The notes: generated by a model not told the origin, from the letters alone. A DNA stretch of 62,000 nucleotides from Tubiluchus corallicola (GCA_030141605.1 JAQGDQ010000288.1:8621-70620); one strand, 5' to 3'. Numbered from the stretch's first letter, positions 35,201 through 56,600 are shown. Translations and numbers: made by a program.

Positions 35201-35625
35201 AAAATCTTTAAAGTTACCTTGTCCTAATAAAATGCTACAAGATAGTTTTTCTAGCCTTCTGCTATTTGTATGAAAAGGAAGGTCTAGTGGAGTTAAAAAT
35301 ACATTTTCAGGAAGAATAGATAACTCCTGGCATTGGTAGCGAGTACGGCATCTATTTTTCCATAGGTGTGATATAAAATGCTCAATATCCTGTTTTTTGT
35401 ACTCAAGGATATTCAGTGGTATATTACCGTAATCAATAGTACGTGAATTATAATTTTTACATAATTTTAAAAATTTGACCACTAGAAGCCAGTAATTCTC
35501 GAATGAAATGTCTATGACCGATTGTGGGATCCACTGTACAATAGGAAATTATTGGCGAGTTTCTTGTAAACCAATTTTTACCTTTTTCGTTTCAGGTTGC
35601 TGGCAAACAAGGCGAAAGTCATTGA
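16846..35625 (+). CDS. TXNL1: Thioredoxin-like protein 1 (thioredoxin + PITH domain)
   Basis: Eight exons join in frame: 16846-16946, 17457-17553, 17971-18153, 19409-19531, 23047-23207, 25328-25406, 33519-33623 and 35596-35625. They encode 292 residues, against 289 in human TXNL1, as I recall it. Residues 1-105 or so are a thioredoxin fold with active site WCGPC; DVDQCQ and the cis-Pro motif RAMPTFVF follow. After a short linker comes the PITH domain: FINKAGSECLNDSD, LESDCDEQ, RFVKFQNV, FIGSPVATTNMGDFKR and the C-terminal GKQGESH. The family is a cytosolic redox protein that binds the 26S proteasome through the PITH domain. The start was chosen because it opens the thioredoxin domain at the usual distance. 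Introns of 3.5 kb and 8.1 kb are packed with repeats, yet every exon is intact. Confidence 0.97.
16981..17110 (-). mobile_element. Possible LINE 3' end in TXNL1 intron 1
   Basis: The + strand reads ATCAAAAATCAAAATCAAAT then CATTTATTTTTC. Its complement looks like a retrotransposon 3' end with an ATTTGATTTTG-type simple tail. No coding remnant is visible, so this is tentative. Confidence 0.35.
17188..17262. repeat. (CA)n(TA)n microsatellite
   Basis: About 64 bp of CA units followed by a short TA run inside TXNL1 intron 1, then an ATTATAGTA-rich stretch to about 17350. Confidence 0.95.
18915..19335 (+). mobile_element. piggyBac-like MITE, TTAA target site
   Basis: A 421-bp element flanked on both sides by TTAA (18911-18914 and 19336-19339). 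Its ends are CCCTTTCATACCCG and the inverted GACTGAAAGGG. CCCTTT-type termini and TTAA duplication are the hallmark of piggyBac. TGTATCCCGTGG-type motifs recur near both ends. It is non-coding and lies in TXNL1 intron 3. Confidence 0.88.
20045..20810 (+). repeat. Interspersed repeat family D, copy 1
   Basis: This region matches 23255-24240 in order: AAAGGAAAGAACA.., TTGGGTTTATTTTACTGTTA, ACTTAGAAAAATATAACAAA, CACTTGAAAATCATGACGTA, GCGCTGCTTTTCTTC, TGTCGTCATTGGTGGAA, CTAAATCCTTCTAACATTTT and ACCTTTCCTTTAACA. It begins with the 72-bp tandem block. No coding frame or clear termini are seen. It lies in TXNL1 intron 4. Confidence 0.7.
20061..20325. repeat. 72-bp tandem repeat, about 3.6 copies
   Basis: Units beginning AAAGGAAAGAACA and containing TTATTTTACTGTTATCACTT repeat every 72 bp at the left end of repeat family D. 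The period is a multiple of three, so the repeat makes a repetitive open frame at 20089-20319 that is not a gene. The other family D copy has only one unit. Confidence 0.85.
22056..22884. mobile_element. TA-flanked element with 40-bp subterminal repeats
   Basis: The ends are inverted: TATAGGTTTTACACGTCAAA on the left and CATGTAAAACCTATA on the right, with TA or TATA at each side. The left subterminal part carries one or two units of GGTAACTCAAATGTG type. The right part carries the complement expanded into about four 40-bp units (about 22680-22855). It is non-coding, in TXNL1 intron 4. A mariner-like origin is possible. Confidence 0.75.
23255..24240 (+). repeat. Interspersed repeat family D, copy 2 (interrupted)
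   Basis: Homologous to 20045-20810, but split at about 23511 by a family C repeat (23512-23990); the homology resumes after it with TTAGTTATCTAAGG. The family D copy is therefore older than the family C insertion. It starts 48 bp after the donor site of TXNL1 exon 5. Confidence 0.7.
23512..23990 (+). repeat. Interspersed repeat family C, copy 2 (nested)
   Basis: About 480 bp closely matching 5756-6238, from GATAGATAGCCC to the GGGGCCTTTGCTAG end, followed by T. It sits inside repeat family D in TXNL1 intron 5. A conserved block contains ACGTTCTAGCGGCGCCTGGT. No coding capacity. Confidence 0.8.
25742..25996. repeat. About 21-bp minisatellite, 12 or so copies
   Basis: Irregular tandem units of the form GTGATTTCAAAAGTGCAAAA in TXNL1 intron 6. 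Spacing varies by a few bases. Open frames on both strands across it are by-products. Confidence 0.9.
26146..28329 (+). mobile_element. pogo/Tigger-like MITE carrying a satellite array
   Basis: A 2184-bp element flanked by TA (26144-26145 and 28330-28331). The left end CAGTAAGTCCTCGCTTTA and the right end TAAAACGAGGATTTACTG are inverted copies. The CAGT..CCTCG.TTTA ends resemble pogo/Tigger termini. Between the terminal parts it holds about 20 tandem copies of a 78-bp unit and no transposase. It lies in the 8.1-kb TXNL1 intron 6. Confidence 0.85.
26495..28065. repeat. 78-bp satellite, about 20 copies
   Basis: Highly uniform 78-bp units containing CTACCTAGTCTGGTTGCTAT and GTAGAATTCCTTCTCACAAA. 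Differences between units are few (CTGCAGG/TTGCAGG/TTGCTGG, CTCAC/CTTAC, ATCATT/ATTATT). The low divergence points to recent expansion or homogenisation inside the surrounding transposon. Confidence 0.97.
28707..29254 (+). mobile_element. hAT-like element family E, copy 1 (6-bp duplication)
   Basis: A 548-bp element starting CAGGGATTAGAATTTTC and ending GTCATTCTCATCCCTG, flanked by CATGTG on both sides (28701-28706 and 29255-29260). The copy at 40473-40983 is similar throughout and also has a 6-bp duplication. CAGGG ends suit hAT; some hAT groups make shorter duplications. The ORF at 29034-29414 across its right end is not a gene. Confidence 0.88.
29551..30058 (+). mobile_element. SINE with 5S rRNA-derived head (SINE3-like)
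   Basis: Positions 29551-29670 or so align with 5S rRNA, clearest from GAAGTTAAGCAAC (internal A box) through CCTGGTTAGTACTTGGATGG and GTGACCGCCTAGGAATACC to CTGTAGGCTT. About 390 bp of unrelated GC-rich body follows, ending in an AACAACAAAGACAACAACAA-type tail at about 30026-30052. A 5S head, a body and a simple-sequence tail together define a 5S-derived SINE rather than a plain 5S gene. The true 5S 3' end is not followed by a T-run terminator. It lies in TXNL1 intron 6. Confidence 0.8.
30781..31077. repeat. 27-bp minisatellite, about 11 copies
   Basis: Units of ATGTGTTCATGAGTAGTATG plus TGCACAT. Because 27 is a multiple of three and the unit lacks stops in several frames, periodic open frames appear on both strands. 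None has a start context or a conserved domain. Confidence 0.96.
31899..33083. repeat. 74-bp satellite, about 16 copies
   Basis: Uniform 74-bp units containing CATTTACAGTAAGAATAGAC and CACAAGCTGACAAGTTTTAC. Unit-to-unit change is only a few bases. The array ends close to a minus-strand LINE remnant (33100-33481), so it lies immediately 3' of that element's coding end. Confidence 0.97.
33100..33481 (-). pseudogene. LINE ORF2 C-terminal remnant
   Basis: The minus-strand frame 33481-33152 encodes about 109 residues with a CCHC-like pattern, C-N-C-G-F-R-F-E-S-V-E-H-F-L-L-H-C, followed by YQQTR. This resembles the Cys/His motif near the end of several non-LTR retrotransposon ORF2 proteins. The element is 5'-truncated and stops about 40 bp before the acceptor of TXNL1 exon 7. 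Confidence 0.7.
33961..34289. mobile_element. hAT-like MITE, 329 bp
   Basis: The ends TAGGGGTGAGCAT and ATGCTCACCCGTA are inverted, with GAATCGAA/TTCGAAT-rich subterminal parts mirrored on both sides. The flanking 8-mers CACCTCAT and CAACCCAT agree at 6 of 8 bases, compatible with an old hAT-type duplication. It lies in TXNL1 intron 7. Confidence 0.72.
34690..35482 (-). pseudogene. Second LINE ORF2 C-terminal remnant
   Basis: A minus-strand frame from 35482 to 34970 encodes 170 residues with a CICSEEAQTAEHLLFNF pattern, the same kind of Cys/His end region as at 33100-33481 but a different family. The following roughly 280 bp (to about 34690) look like its 3' UTR and contain AATAAAGAATTATGA-type sequence. 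It is 5'-truncated and sits in TXNL1 intron 7, just before the last exon. Confidence 0.65.
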
Positions 35626-35788
35626 CAAAAAACCAAATTATGTTTTAGTGTTGTACTTTAAAATTTGCTGACTATAGTGGTTGAGCGTTGCTTCGCTGAA
35701 TTACTTTACATCTGTATTCAAAATCTCTGAAACATTTCATTGTGTTCGTTCATTAGATGTACCTGAATTGTCCAGTTCATTGCTGCTA

Positions 35789-35820
35789 AATAAATTTTGC
35801 GGGTGTGCGTAAAAAATAAA
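35789..35820 (+). terminator. TXNL1 polyadenylation signals
   Basis: Two AATAAA hexamers, at 35789-35794 and 35815-35820, lie 164-195 bp after the TXNL1 stop codon, a normal distance for the end of the 3' UTR. Confidence 0.5.
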
Positions 35821-35849
35821 CGTGTTTCATTGCACCTGTGGTACGAATC

Positions 35850-36290
35850 TATGGTAGTGTTGATATTGGACTGCTGTCCGCTTTTAACGGGGGCAGGACG
35901 GATGGCACCGCGGCCAACACTGTGCGGCATGTCTCAATTCCGTCCTTCAACACCAAACCAAAAACAAAACCCGAATAACAGAGTCGAAATGACAATTTAT
36001 TACTAAATATCACACCCCCAATAAGGAACAAACAGCTTACCTAGAAGAACGGAGTTTGCGGCAAAGCCTGTGAAATGTGAACAGAGCTGCAATGAAAGAC
36101 ACGACCACTGACAAGGGTCTACAGCAGACCTTCCCTTTTTATAAGCTCAGGTGTGCACGTGACTAGTGGCTTTTACTAACACAAGGTCAGAATACGAGTC
36201 TCTGCTAGATAAAGCCACGTTCACATGCACACCTGAGAAGTCTACTGTATTCCCCTGCCAGAATTACATTTCATTTCACCACAGCTTATC
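35850..36290 (-). mobile_element. Possible solo LTR or other Pol II unit
   Basis: On the minus strand a TATAAAAAG box (36135-36143) is followed about 140 bp later by AATAAA (35997-36002), the order seen in an LTR. Clear TG..CA ends and a target duplication could not be fixed, so this is a weak call. It could also be the promoter of an unrecognised minus-strand transcript. Confidence 0.3.
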
Positions 36291-36368
36291 ATTCCATTGT
36301 AGTTTATCATTCTATAAGCATCAAAACATGGTCTAGTACATGGTTAGAGCATTTAGGAAACAACTAGT

Positions 36369-36808
36369 CAGGGCCGGAACTAGATGTGGCAAGTAGGGGG
36401 GGGGCGCAAAAATTTTCTGGAGGGTGAGGTATCCGAAGTGGTTAAATAATGGTTAAGCCAATTTTAACCACTTTTATACTGCATGCAGGCCTATAATTGG
36501 CATGTGTGTAGGACGGCGTAGCGGACAGAGCAATAATGAGAAAATTAACTCTCAGTTAACCTAACGTTATTAATGTGCCTCTAACTAAATTGTTATTTAC
36601 AGACATTTATCACACACAAGTTTTAAGATACACTGAAGCTACCAAACATTTTTTTACCTAATTCTAATTCATATTGTAAATGATTACATGCGAACTGCAA
36701 TATTCACTGCAAAAAAAATTATTTGTCCGATTTTGCAGGGGGGTGCAAATTTTGACAAGGGGGGCGAGACCCGCCATCCCCCCTCGCTTCCCCCTAGTTG
36801 CGCCCCTG
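36369..36808 (-). mobile_element. hAT-like MITE family B, copy 2 (inverted)
   Basis: A 440-bp inverted copy of the element at 3583-4007: CAGGGCCGGAACTAGATG on the left and AGTTGCGCCCCTG on the right. It has a perfect 8-bp duplication, CAACTAGT (36361-36368 and 36809-36816). The AT-rich core is largely conserved between the two copies. Confidence 0.93.
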
Positions 36809-37500
36809 CAACTAGTTGACAATGTTTCTGACGCGGTCAGAAACTGAAGATCTTACAGACAAAAGTTACGCATTTGGGTCTTATAAACACGGTGGTCTTT
36901 TGCTTGAGAATTATAATTCAGAATTTTATTGAGTTTGCATAGTTGCTTGATTACATAGGAACTGCGCTTTACAACAAAATCACGACTTTCAATTTTTTAA
37001 CCCGTGACCCGTAGGTCAGAAATCAACCAATCAGGGCATAACTTACGCCATTCAATTTGCCTCATTGAGACCTTGAGACCATGTACTACAAGCTAGTTTC
37101 AGTTAACACTTAATTCCCGTCCCCTATTCTGCCCCTACTGGGGTCAGAGATCAATCAATCTCTGTTTAATTATTACCATTCAGTTTGTCTCATGGAGACC
37201 TTTTATTTGATGTACTACAAGCTGGTTTCTTATTAAGTAACTGGTTTCACATTAATTTATCTGTTTTAAAAAAGGAAGCTGATGAATACGCTTTCGGAAA
37301 TCATCTATATATTTCGTGTTGCACTGAGGATTCAAAGATTGTCAAGGAAAAGCTGAATGAATTATTGAATTTAGTAATATGATGAAGTAAATGAGAATGG
37401 TTGTACATTTCGTGGTGGATGACTCTATGATCATTTCTTTTGCCGAGTCCGAAAGTTTCATTTGTGTATACAGAAAAAAAACAGCCAATATTAGGAAGAG

Positions 37501-37783
37501 CAGGGGCGTAGCCAGGTTCTAAAGGGGAGCAAGCAGATAAAAAGGGTGCCGTGACACATGAAGCAATTATATGTTTGTCTATTCCACAACAGACAGCATC
37601 AGCACATGACAAGAATACATTATAATAATTAGATATGAGGCAATGAGATCCTTGGTTCAATCCGTCAACCTTGACAAATGAATTACCTAAAACCACGCTC
37701 GTTTCAAAAATACGTCAGGCAGGTTGGTCAAATGAAGTAACAAGGCAGGGGGAGCGGTTGCAGCTCTATTAGCCAATCCACTG
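37501..37783. mobile_element. hAT-like MITE, 283 bp
   Basis: Starts CAGGGGCGTAGCCAGG and ends ATTAGCCAATCCACTG. The flanking 8-mers AGGAAGAG (37493-37500) and AGAAAGAG (37784-37791) agree at 7 of 8. Non-coding. Confidence 0.75.
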
Positions 37784-37860
37784 AGAAAGAGGTGTTTAAG
37801 CATAAAGAGAAGGTTTTGCAAATTCCTAGTAGAGATAAATAAATTGTTTTTGCCTATATA

Positions 37861-39676
37861 CCATCTTTCCTGCACTTGTTTCTTTCCTGCACTTGTTTCT
37901 TTCCTGCACTTGTTTCCTTCCTACACTTGTTTGTTTCCTACACTTGTTTGTTTCCTACACTTGTTTCTTTCCTGCACTTGTTTCTTTCCTACACTTGTTT
38001 CTTTCCTACACTTGTTTCTTTCCTACACTTGTTTCTTTCCTGCACTTGCTTCTTTCCTGCACTTGCTTCTTTCCTGCACTTGTTTCCTTTCTGCACTTGT
38101 TTCCTTCCTACACTTGTTTCTTTCCTGCACTTGTTTCTTTCCTGCACTTGTTTCTTTCCTTCACTTGCTTCTTTCCTGCACTTGTTTCTTTCCTACACTT
38201 GCTTCTTTCCTGCACTTGTTTCTTTCCTTCACTTGCTTCTTTCCTGCACTTGTTTCCTTCCTACACTTGTTTCTTTCCTGCACTTGTTTCTTTCCTGCAC
38301 TTGTTTCTTTCCTTCACTTGCTTCTTTCCTGCACTTGTTTCTTTCCTGCACTTGTTTCTTTCCTGCACTTGTTTCTTTCCTACACTTGCTTCTTTCCTAC
38401 ACTTGTTTCTTTCCTACACTTGTTTCTTTCCTTCACTTGTTTCTTTCCTACATTTGTTTCTTTCCTACACTTGTTTCTTTCCTACATTTGTTTCTTTCCT
38501 ACACTTGTTTCCTTTCTGCACTTGTTTCCTTCCTACACTTGTTTCTTTCCTGCACTTGTTTCTTTCCTGCACTTGTTTCTTTTCTACACTTGTTTCTTTC
38601 CTGCACTTGTTTCTTTCCTACACTTGTTTCTTTCCTGCACTTGTTTCTTTCCTGCACTTGTTTCTTTCCTACACTTGTTTCTTTCCTGCACTTGTTTCCT
38701 TCCTACACTTGTTTCTTTCCTACACTTGTTTCCTTCCTACACTTGTTTCTTTCCTACACTTGTTTCTTTCCTACACTTGTTTCCTTTCTGCACTTGTTTC
38801 TTTCCTACACTTGTTTCTTTTCTACACTTGTTTCTTTCCTACACTTGTTTCTTTCCTTCACTTGCTTCTTTCCTACACTTGTTTCCTTCCTACACTTGTT
38901 TCCTTTCTGCACTTGCTTCTTTCCTACACTTGTTTCTTTCCTACACTTGTTTCTTTCCTACACTTGTTTCCTTTCTGCACTTGTTTCTTTCCTACACTTG
39001 TTTCTTTCCTGCACTTGTTTCTTTCCTGCACTTGTTTCTTTCCTACACTTGTTTCTTTCCTACACTTGCTTCTTTCCCACACTTGTTTCTTTCCCACACT
39101 TGTTTCTTTCCTGCACTTGTTTCTTTCCTGCACTTGTTTCTTTCCTGCACTTGTTTCCTTTCTGCACTTGTTTCCTTCCTACACTTGTTTCTTTCCTGCA
39201 CTTGTTTCTTTCCTACACTTGCTTCTTTCCTACACTTGTTTCTTTCCTACACTTGTTTCTTTCCTACACTTGCTTCTTTCCTGCACTTGTTTCTTTCCTA
39301 CACTTGTTTCCTTCCTGCACTTGTTTCTTTCCTACACTTGTTTCTTTCCTGCACTTGTTTCTTTCCTACACTTGTTTCTTTCCTACACTTGTTTCTTTCC
39401 TACACTTGTTTCCTTCCTACACTTGTTTCTTTCCTACACTTGTTTCCTTCCTACACTTGTTTCTTTCCTACACTTGTTTCCTTCCTACACTTGTTTCCTT
39501 CCTACACTTGTTTCTTTCCTACACTTGTTTCTTTCCTACACTTGTTTCTTTCCTACACTTGTTTCCTTCCTACACTTGTTTCTTTCCTACACTTGTTTCC
39601 TTCCTACACTTGTTTCTTTCCTACACTTGTTTCTTTCCTACACTTGTTTCTTTCCTGCACTTGTTTCCTTCCTAAG
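37861..39676. repeat. 17-bp satellite, about 106 copies
   Basis: Tandem units of CACTTGTTTCTTTCCTG/A with small C/T and G/A variation. Because 17 is not a multiple of three and the unit has no stop on this strand, all three + frames stay open for about 600 codons each. These repetitive frames are not genes. Confidence 0.98.
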
Positions 39677-39709
39677 GCTCCTGTTTCTTCCCACCACTAC
39701 TATATAGAT

Positions 39710-40061
39710 TGTTGTGTTTTGTTTCTGTCGGAAGGCTCGTAGAGAAAACCAGAAAACACTTCGTCAAATTAAACTAGTTTATTAAGCAAGAATTCTACAA
39801 CACAAAAGTATGAGGGAACGCGAAATGATTACAGTAAATGTGATAATCGGAAAATAGAAGTATACAAGAGAATGTGTGAGTGGCGTCTGTGTCAATCTGT
39901 GTGTGTCGCTGTCTCAGCGGCCTGCTTCGCCTTATATAGAGTGCCCGAGAAGCTTCTAGAAGTTTCTTTCCAGAACATTCTACTCGGTAAGACAATTATT
40001 CTAACGGAACATTCTACAATGTTCTATTGAATTCTAATAGATGCCAGCGATCTCCACAACA
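39710..40061 (-). mobile_element. Solo LTR with heat-shock-element-like promoter
   Basis: A 352-bp block bounded on the minus strand by TGTTGTGGAG and CACAACA, with flanking 5-mers TAGAT and TACAT (4 of 5). In minus-strand order it has GAA/TTC repeats, a TATATAAGG box at about 39931-39939, then AATAAA near 39777-39783. This U3-R-U5-like order, with inverted TG..CA ends, supports an LTR without its internal region. It abuts the 17-bp satellite. Confidence 0.7.
39948..39978 (-). promoter_or_regulatory. Heat shock element array
   Basis: On the + strand AGAAGCTTCTAGAAGTTTCT is a perfect run of four alternating nGAAn/nTTCn pentamers. CCAGAACATTC follows, and another GGAACATTC..TGTTCT lies at 40015-40026. 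Such arrays bind heat shock factor. It lies just upstream of the minus-strand TATA box in the LTR. Confidence 0.6.
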
Positions 40062-40472
40062 TACATAAACATGTAAATACGTATATAATTGTCAGTCTAT
40101 TCCCATCACCAAAGTTTATGGTTAAAAGGTAGATAAACACTGTGTGGAACATTTGTGCATTATTGATTTTAACTTTATTTAACAAACAAATTTTTTGCGA
40201 GTCTTTTTCTAGTCTATATTATACTACTACATGTACGTTTTTGTATGTTTGCTTGTGTACCTTTGTGTAATTTTTTTTAATCAAAAGAATCAGATGAATG
40301 AGTTTAGGCTTAATCAGCTTTGGCAGAGATCTACTTGCTACCGAGTGCAATTCTAGTTTTATTATAAAAGTGAACTACATCAAAATAACATGCGCCATTT
40401 TTCCATGTGACATTTTACCTACTTTTCCATTTGCTCCACGTTTAAGATACCTCCTTGTATAAACTCATCAAC

Positions 40473-40983
40473 CAGGGATGAGAATTTTTAACGGATACGT
40501 GGAATTCCAAGTTTTTGGCAGACCAGTAGTGCCATTTTTGTACATCGTGTAAATTTGTTGAGAAATTTTTTACGGGCCCCAGTACATTATTTCACAAGCT
40601 GACCGCTAGTTGACAGGCCTCACTTTGTTTGCATCACGTACATTAGTGTAACCAAGTGTATATCTCTATGTATAAAAATATGGAATCAATTGTGCGGAGT
40701 TATTTGAGTCAATTGCAGACAGTTTTTATATACTTTTGCATAGGAGCGGCCAGTACTCAGGCGTTTTTGAGACAATTAGGTAGCGTATAACCTTGACAGT
40801 TGGGTATTTTAAATTATGCATGAAATAAGGTAACTGATATTTTAAGTCCACTTAGAGGCTCTCTATGGTCACAAAATTGCAGTTTGTTGCTGGCTCCTCT
40901 TTAACTCCATTGGGGGCCTAGGTGGCCCCAAAACCCCTGGCCTGTTTCATAGTTTTTTTTACATTTTGTCATTCTCATCCCTG
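40473..40983 (+). mobile_element. hAT-like element family E, copy 2
   Basis: A 511-bp copy of 28707-29254: CAGGGATGAGAATTTTTA to GTCATTCTCATCCCTG, with a 6-bp duplication ATCAAC (40467-40472 and 40984-40989). The ends here form a cleaner inverted repeat than in copy 1. Confidence 0.9.
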
Positions 40984-40989
40984 ATCAAC

Positions 40990-41757
40990 TCATAGTGAGT
41001 TGTAGGCCTAATGACACTGTAATGAGTGTATTTTACTTCTCCACATCGGTGTTTAGCCCGATGTGGAGAATGATTGTAATTGAGATCGTTACTTTTACTC
41101 TAGAAAAGCATTTGTTGTGTGAAAACGAACTTTCAGTGCGCTATATGAAATCTGAGTTAAAGGATATTGATTTATCGGATTAGTACTTGCCAAATTTTGC
41201 TGATGATTGTCAAAAGGTCAAAGGTTATGTGTACCAGACAACAGAATTGTGTACATTTGACTACACCTCGCAGCCTATGCTATTGGAATAGTAACAATTT
41301 TAACAGCTAGCTAGAACTTTACCTAGTTCATTTTTTCTTATTCCCAAGCAAGATCCTCCTAGTAAATCACTCTATGCACACAGTAATGCATAATTAAGTA
41401 AAGTCCGCGTAAAGCAACTAAAGTTGCTAAACTAATGCGGCAGAGGGCTTTGCTTTACACACGTCCGGTGACATTGTAGTTAAGATGTGTTGCTGCGGTA
41501 CACTTAACTTTTGACCTGCAGCAGCTGCGCGTGCGCACAACAAAATTGTGAAACGGCTTATTAATGCAGTGAAAGACTAAAGCCATGCCTATTGGAAGAT
41601 AGCTGCATAGTGCAATCTTCGTACATTAAATTTGCTACCCAGTGTTCTGCTCCTAAAGCCGTGGAATTGACTTTTCGTAAATATTTATAATATGATCGAT
41701 GACTCACGATTTAAAATCAACATCTGCTATTAGGTGAGAGAAGAAAGAAGCGGCAAA

Positions 41758-41815
<58 letters not shown>

Positions 41816-42001
41816 GGGTGTTTCATGTCTTTTAAAAGGAAATGTAAAAATAAAGAAAGAAGTTAATCAAAGGTAGCTCTTGATTGACAAAAATCGGAAT
41901 TGGGGAAATGGAAACGACATTCAGTATAAACAGTACACGATAAACAGTACAAAAAGAGGGTCAACTAACCTAGAGGCGCGTAATGGTTCATCTGTTTTTA
42001 G
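40990..42001. other. Region 5' of the first visible GGT exon
   Basis: No N-terminal gamma-glutamyltransferase exon could be identified here. The frame at 40995-41183 has no family resemblance. An (AT)n(GA)n tract occupies 41759-41814. Confidence 0.4.
41759..41815. repeat. (AT)n(GA)n microsatellite
   Basis: About 40 bp of AT followed by about 15 bp of GA units, upstream of the first visible GGT exon. Confidence 0.93.
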
Positions 42002-53674
<11,673 letters not shown>

Positions 53675-56600
53675 TACCAAATCTTTGTTGGATCCATTCC
53701 AAGAATGAGGCCAAATGGTCAATCCTGTCACCTGCCATCATCGTTGTTGTCATCATTATTGTTGTGGTGGACACTAAACAATTGTTGTACTCAATTGTTG
53801 CTGCGTCCACTTTGTTGAACGTTCCACAGGAATGGGTCACAGCTATCTAATGAAGCCACTTTTTCTGGGATCACATTCAAGAAATGGTGGCGAAAACAGT
53901 GATACGGCATAACACAAAATCCCACAATTGTGAAAACGAATTGCCATTGCTATTGTATCAGAAGTAACAGTATAGTTGTCAGGGCAGATTAACCATTAGG
54001 CTAATAGGGCTATAGTCTTAGGCCCTAAATATTAATAGGCCCTCGGTGTCCTGAGGCCAATCGCAAACTAGAAGGAGATAATGCTATTTGAGAAAGCAGG
54101 ATAAAATTATTTAAATTGAACATGCAAAAGACAAAAATATTTAGTTTTCTTTTTTGCTAGTAAGCAGTTGAGCGTACACAAAGTATTTTGATTGCATAAC
54201 TCATTTGGATACATAAGCCATTTGGACACAAGAATTCAGCATTTGTGAGAGTAAGACATTCAGACACGGGAAACATTTATTGTTATCCATTTTAAAATCA
54301 TCACCAGAGATAGCCTCAATGTTGAAAAGCAACTCGTCTTTTGGTTAATTCGGCACTTTCAAACGACAGAGTTCAGGATTAGCGCTATTGGATGTATAAT
54401 TGTGCATAGCCGATAGGCCTTTCGTTTGCTTGATAGCCTTAGGCACGTGAAACCTTTAATTGGCAGTTGTTACTTGTCAGTCCACCTCGGGAGGTTTGCT
54501 GTCTATGCGTAACTGTTGGCATTGCTCGAATTGCTGGGGTGGATGTACCTGAACATTTAGGGTTAGGGTTAGGTTGAGGCTCAAACTGCTAGGGTGAATG
54601 TAGCTGAATACTTAGACTTATGGTTAAGGCGAGGCTGAGGTGTACACTATACTGACATTGTGATGTGTTGTGATGGTATATTATGCACCTGTACGTCACT
54701 ACAGTAAAGTCAGCTATTGATTAAGATTTAGGCCTATAGGAACTCTCATGTCTCCAGCAACAGCTGTAGCAAGTGTGGAAAACCTTCAACGTTTAGGTAG
54801 TTCAATCAGTATCTACTTTTAAATCACTGATTACTTTTTAGTACTACTTCTTGGAGCTACAAATGTCACCTGCTGCCAAGGTACCCGTTTCTTGCTGTCT
54901 AGCATCTTATTAGTACTGAGAAAGTCAGAAGAAGTTTTACTTCCAAAAGACATCAACTTTGCGACCTCTCAATTAATAAGACGCTTTTCAAAACAAAGCT
55001 ACGCCATTGTTGTTGAACGAATATTTGACACACAACAATTTGTTTTTGTCTGCATCAAAAGAGTTAAGAAAATGTTTCACAGTTATATGTTACTATTTTA
55101 TTAGGATCCTGTTTTGTGACTTAATTTTTGTTTCGTGTTGTCGACAACTTAAAAATCTAATTTTTAGAGTGTTCATTAATAGGATGTTTGAACTTTTATC
55201 GCCTTAGAAACCGTAAAGTTTTTTTTACACAGAAACTAATTGCAGTATAGCAATAACGGTATTGCAAACCATATTATCATAAATTACATAGCTAAGCAGT
55301 ATGTGCTCAAATGAATGTGCCAAACTATCGATACTATAATATAAAGAACATAAAATGTGTATAGGTAGTGAGTCTTTAATCGTTTAGTGAAAATAACTTT
55401 ATATAAAAATCATAATTGACTGTGATGTGTATCTTTGTATCTTACCTCACATATGCAAAAAAATTGAAATGCATCCTGTTCTCAATGTTGTTTACTTTTT
55501 ATTTGTGTTTTTAATTGTTATCATGTCATTATTGTCACATGAAAATAATTTATCTATCGTTTAATTGCACAATTAATCTATGGTTATTTTGTGAAAATTC
55601 TGAAATAAATTCCTATATTATAACAATGAATTATTAATGACTAAATACAATCCAGGCATTAAAAGTCCAATCAAATTTAAATACAGATCACTGATGAGTT
55701 TATGAATCAACAAGTGTAACTCGGAAGTCTATGACAAAGGTTGAGGATTATTTTATTCCAGTGTAAAAAGGTGTTAAAGAATGTTACAAGACGTTAAATA
55801 AATAAATTACTTTGTAAATAAATAATAAACAAAACTGAATGAAGTCATATCCAAACCCGCGAGCATGACTAATTATGACTTGATTAGGCCTGGTCTAGTG
55901 TGGCTTATTCAGATGTAGCTGGGTGTAACAGTTTGGATATGATATGTCTGCTGTCATTTGCTTATTTACATTAATCAATTTTTGTTGTGTAATTATTGAC
56001 TTGTTTTGTCACTAGATGGCTGTTACTTTATTATCCTGAGTTTTTATTTAAGCTAACTGAAGGCAGATCCATGTTTAATTTAGTTAATGGGGTAGCCCAA
56101 AACCTTTATTTTCCATTGTACCAACTAACTCCCTATTAGTGCTTGAATTACAGAATAGGGATGATCATCATGGATGAATATTCAATACGTAGAAACCAAG
56201 ATATATGTTTCCTCGTATAAACTTCACTTGTTTTACACATCTGCGTGGAGATGTAATTTTAGATATGCCATACAGATACACCTGGACAGTGTACATGTAT
56301 AGTGAGTGGAAGCCAGAACAGTGACCTAGAAAAGTTAGTTCAGGTAGAGAGCTGCTTACGTTTGGATGTTAAAAGCAGCCATGTTAATAAAAAGTAGTGA
56401 ATAAATGTTGGTAACAACATGAAAGTGATTTTGGAGCCGACAATGGTTAGCTTGGTGTAGCTGTAGCTGGTCATTTGCCATAGTGTTGACGTATCCAGAG
56501 TAAGACTTATTCTGTGCAGAACAGGTTGCTGGTAATACGTATCATTAGTACATTTTCTAATATCTAGAGGAACATTAACTGTTTGCCACACGTCGATCAT

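Noticed and set aside
37844-39742. Three overlapping 600-codon frames that look like a repetitive secreted protein
   Set aside because: Same peptide in all three frames, caused by the stop-free 17-bp satellite.
53983-54100. hAT-like left end CAGGGCAGATTAACC
   Set aside because: No matching right end or target duplication could be found, so no element was bounded.
56340-56600. 86-codon minus-strand frame
   Set aside because: Looks faintly protein-like but has no motif I can name and no splice partners.
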